Virus record (IMG/VR): IMGVR_UViG_3300042549_000629
Span: 1 to 23,521 of that record
DNA length: 23,521 nucleotides
From: a virus
Strand: one strand, 5' to 3'
The notes below the pieces were generated by a model, which was not told the DNA's origin, made no database searches, and was given only the letters and a program-made list of their open reading frames with translations. The translations under genes and the position numbers were made by a program. Each line of letters begins with the position of its first letter. Position 1 is the stretch's first letter. Of this stretch, positions 21,182 through 23,521 are shown in pieces.

Positions 21182-23521
21182 TTAAACTGCTGCATCATCA
21201 GCAATATATAACCAAGCAGCACTGGTTGTATTGTAATAGGCCAACTTGCCTTGGTTATCATTGACAGCAGCCATATAACCCACAGCACCCGTAACGGCTC
21301 TCAATGCCACTGCGGTGTAATTAGGCAACTGCACTGGTCTGTTAAACTGTGCTTTGACGCTGTCAAGTGTGGCATAAGTCACTGTGTTGCCCAGGTCTTT
21401 TAATACCAAACTGCCTGTGTTAAAAGTTGCAGCAGCAGCATTCAATGTCATGTAGTTGAATGTGTTAGTGCCACCCTGAACTATAAACGAGTCAGTGCGA
21501 TATGTGGCTGCGGCTGCTGTATGATTTAAAAAGTTAATGCGGTTTGTGGCATTATAACTGGTGTTGTCAGCAAAGCCACGAATACGGAAACCACTGCCAC
21601 CAGCAGTGACATTATAAATGCTTACTGTGCCTGCTACAGTTTGAGTGGTGCCTGTGTGATAGTTGCCGTAACCCACTTGTGTAGTTGTGCCAAACACAGC
21701 ACGATGTGTGCCATTATAGCCTGTGGGTGTAATACCTGCAACCGTGACTTTTGAAGCAAAGCCAAACGGAGCAGTTGTTTGTGCTGCAAATGTAATAATA
21801 CTACGATGCCTAAAAAATGTCAACCCAGTTGTTGTGCCAGCAGTGGTTGCAATAGGTTCACCATCCTGTTCAGCAGCAAGAGTAAATGTAGTTGTTGGGT
21901 TGGCACCTGCTCGCACATAATAAATGTTGCTAGAAACATATCCAGGAAAAGTCATGGTGCCAGTTAGTGTGCCTGTCACACGCACTACATCATATTGACG
22001 AACATCTGCACTGGTATTGGTAAACACACCTGAACCACTACTTACTACTGCGGCAATTGAGAGACTACTTTGAAGAGTGGCAGTAGTTGGTATAGTAATA
22101 GTGCTTTCTGCAAATGTCTGATTGGCAAAGCCTTGCAATTGTAATGGATTCAATGCAAGATTGCCACCACCGCCGTTTTGCGTGCCTACTCTACTGGCAA
22201 AGTCTGTGCCACTATGACCGTTAAAGTTGAAACTGCCTAATGTTGTGGTTGCAGGAACTGCTGCTCCACCCAGGGCATTGGTGCCTGCACTTGTTCGCAA
22301 TGTAAAACTGGGAGCCCCTTGATTGCCAGCACTGGTTTCACCGTGATAGTATGTGGCTGTAAAACCTGAAGTGTATCCTTTTGGTCCAGCAGCATCTGGC
22401 GGGCTACTAATTGCTTCAAATCCATTGTTTCCAGATACTTCACTTGAGTTTGGTAGTGGATCAATAAAAGCAGTGTTGCGAGTGGCCGCTAATTCACCTA
22501 GCACTGTGGTTTGATCGCGAATGCTTTTTACATAAACTGCATTGCTGCCATCAACCGCAAGATCAGCTCCATTAGTTACTGCACTGCGAGCATTGGCGTC
22601 AGTGTAACTGGTGCCACCGCCTGAAGCTGCAATAACTCCATCTACAATAGTGATATTGGTGCCTGCACTGAATGCATCACGAGCACGAGCAGTTGTAAAG
22701 TATAGGTTGGTGCCTTCTGCTAAATCAGTTGTGCTGGTAATAGTAGTGCCAGGTTCGCCTTGTGGTCCGGTAGGACCTGCAACACCCTGGATACCTTGTG
22801 GACCTGTAGGCCCAGTAGCACCAGTAGGGCCTGTAGGACCAGTAGGCCCTGCAACACCTTGGATACCTTGTGGTCCAGCAGGACCTGTAGGACCTGTATC
22901 ACCAGTTGAGCCAATTGCACCAGTAGGACCAGTAGCACCAGTAGGCCCTGCAACACCTTGGATACCTTGTGGTCCAGCAGGACCTGTATCACCAGTTGAG
23001 CCAATTGCACCAGTAGGACCAGTAGCACCAGTAGGCCCTGTAGGACCAGGTGTCAATTCAATAGTGTTAATTGCTGAATCAACATAACCTTGAGTCGCAT
23101 AACCATATGCTTCAACCACAGTGGCAACTCTACCTGCGGTGTAATATAAGTTTGTGCCTTCAGCAATGTTAGTAGTTGTTTTACCTGCCAATTGACCATC
23201 AAATGTGGTGCCAAAATCATTTGTATTGAATTTTTGACCTAGAGTTGACGTAATTGTAGTGGCAAAGTTTGGATCGTCACCCAAGGCAGCAGCCAACTCA
23301 TTTAAAGTATCCAACGTGCTTGGTGCAGCATCAACTAAGGCAGCAACTGCACTGTTGGCGGCACTTGTGGCAGCAGCGTCAGTATAAGTTTTTGTTGCAA
23401 TAGTAGAGTCTACAGCAATAACGCCGGTTGAGCTATCATATGCAATACCAGTGCCAGCACTTACTGCACTACGAGCACGAACATCTGTATAATATTGATT
23501 GGTGCCTTCAGCAATGTTGCT
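21182..23521 (-). CDS. Tail fibre protein, C-terminal part with collagen-like stalk (gene starts at 943)
   Basis: Continuation of the gene that begins at 943; bases 23395-23521 duplicate 1-127. A TTG at 23314 could be mistaken for the start, but the frame is open far upstream ([20 protein letters not shown] precedes it), so that is not the true N-terminus. In order: a short alanine-rich linker, two more EGTNLYYT modules, a Gly-X-Y collagen-like stretch at about residues 430-530 (22750-23050), then a long Thr/Ser/Gly-rich region with repeated beta-strand-like segments. The C-terminal end ([13 protein letters not shown]) resembles the closing domain of many fibre proteins. Collagen-like stretches in phage fibres form trimeric stalks (family knowledge); receptor binding by the C-terminal half is inferred. 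The gene ends 11 bases before a tiny downstream ORF. Confidence is high for fibre and low for any receptor. Confidence 0.87.
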   Translation of the reverse strand, partial: SNIAEGTNQYYTDVRARSAVSAGTGIAYDSSTGVIAVDSTIATKTYTDAAATSAANSAVAALVDAAPSTLDTLNELAAALGDDPNFATTITSTLGQKFNTNDFGTTFDGQLAGKTTTNIAEGTNLYYTAGRVATVVEAYGYATQGYVDSAINTIELTPGPTGPTGATGPTGAIGSTGDTGPAGPQGIQGVAGPTGATGPTGAIGSTGDTGPTGPAGPQGIQGVAGPTGPTGPTGATGPTGPQGIQGVAGPTGPQGEPGTTITSTTDLAEGTNLYFTTARARDAFSAGTNITIVDGVIAASGGGTSYTDANARSAVTNGADLAVDGSNAVYVKSIRDQTTVLGELAATRNTAFIDPLPNSSEVSGNNGFEAISSPPDAAGPKGYTSGFTATYYHGETSAGNQGAPSFTLRTSAGTNALGGAAVPATTTLGSFNFNGHSGTDFASRVGTQNGGGGNLALNPLQLQGFANQTFAESTITIPTTATLQSSLSIAAVVSSGSGVFTNTSADVRQYDVVRVTGTLTGTMTFPGYVSSNIYYVRAGANPTTTFTLAAEQDGEPIATTAGTTTGLTFFRHRSIITFAAQTTAPFGFASKVTVAGITPTGYNGTHRAVFGTTTQVGYGNYHTGTTQTVAGTVSIYNVTAGGSGFRIRGFADNTSYNATNRINFLNHTAAAATYRTDSFIVQGGTNTFNYMTLNAAAATFNTGSLVLKDLGNTVTYATLDSVKAQFNRPVQLPNYTAVALRAVTGAVGYMAAVNDNQGKLAYYNTTSAAWLYIADDAAV
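22844..23032 (-). repeat. Tandem repeat encoding collagen-like G-X-Y stalk
   Basis: Two nearly identical tandem copies, 22844-22942 (99 nt) and 22943-23032 (90 nt), differing mainly by a 9-nt (Gly-Pro-Thr) insertion. A third partial copy begins at 23033. All steps are multiples of 9 nt, so the Gly-X-Y register is kept. This is a natural site for slippage and length change, and also a place where short-read assembly may collapse or expand copies. Confidence 0.88.
23395..23521. repeat. Terminal direct repeat, copy 2 (circularisation overlap)
   Basis: Exact second copy of bases 1-127. It should be counted once. Base 23394 is followed on the circle by base 1. The alternative is that the 127 bases are a repeat shared by two fibre genes of a larger genome, which would make the circle false. 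Confidence 0.93.

Noticed and set aside
22844-23032. CRISPR-like repeats
   Set aside because: The tandem repeats are in frame, without unique spacers, and encode a collagen-like stalk.
22611-23087. 158-aa plus-strand ORF rich in Gly/Pro/Val
   Set aside because: It is the mirror of the collagen-like codons of the fibre gene on the other strand; its repeats follow from Gly-X-Y coding and there is no binding site.
21182-23314. 710-aa fibre gene starting at 23314
   Set aside because: The start is a TTG inside a frame that stays open across the circular join to an ATG at 943.

Overview
The window reads as one tailed double-stranded DNA bacteriophage genome, almost certainly from a metagenomic assembly. 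Its first 127 bases are repeated exactly as its last 127 bases (1-127 = 23395-23521), so the molecule behaves as a circle of 23,394 bp (circular or circularly permuted). A 1051-residue tail fibre gene reads through the join without losing frame. Every supported gene lies on the minus strand, so transcription runs from high to low coordinates around the circle. A long-tailed, non-contractile (siphovirus-like) particle is suggested by the tape measure, tail tube, lambda-type G/GT chaperone and J-like tip protein, with no sheath or baseplate-wedge genes. Host and environment cannot be read directly. A GTA-type 3TM holin-like protein and a J-type tip suggest a Gram-negative host, and the repeat-rich fibre style is common in aquatic phages; both are inference.

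Layout in the order of transcription: (1) packaging and head, 17115 down to 10647: HExxH metallopeptidase-like protein, small terminase, two small unknowns, large terminase, portal, scaffold, major capsid protein, connector, tail completion. (2) Tail, 10636 down to 945: tail tube protein and a terminator, a 56-aa unknown, the chaperone pair made by a probable -1 frameshift at GGGAAAG, a gp10/gpZ-like protein, tape measure, two distal tail proteins, a GNAT-like protein, J-like tip protein and a 167-aa unknown. (3) Tail fibre, 943 down to 1 and then 23394 down to 21182, carrying eight EGTN-type repeats and a collagen-like stalk. (4) Lysis and accessory, 21170 down to 19159: a 21-aa basic micro-ORF, a 56-aa Gln-rich ORF with a large hairpin, XhlA-like protein, holin-like protein, a 254-aa protein with two HTH-like segments and a 94-aa unknown. 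(5) Putative early/control region, 19158 down to 17116: palindromic promoter, zinc-ribbon-like ORF, 133-aa protein, about 0.7 kb of structured AT-rich non-coding DNA, a 55-aa AT-hook-like protein, a terminator and a leader with hairpins.

The genome has a near-complete virion kit but no recognisable polymerase, primase, helicase, integrase, repressor or endolysin. If the circle is genuine this is a very small tailed phage that borrows replication from its host or from a helper. If it is a repeat-driven assembly artefact, the replication module was lost. A recurrent CTAAATA motif at gene boundaries resembles T4-type late promoters and may be its late promoter. The best leads are the frameshift site, the CTAAATA series, the missing replication module and the hairpins placed at gene starts.
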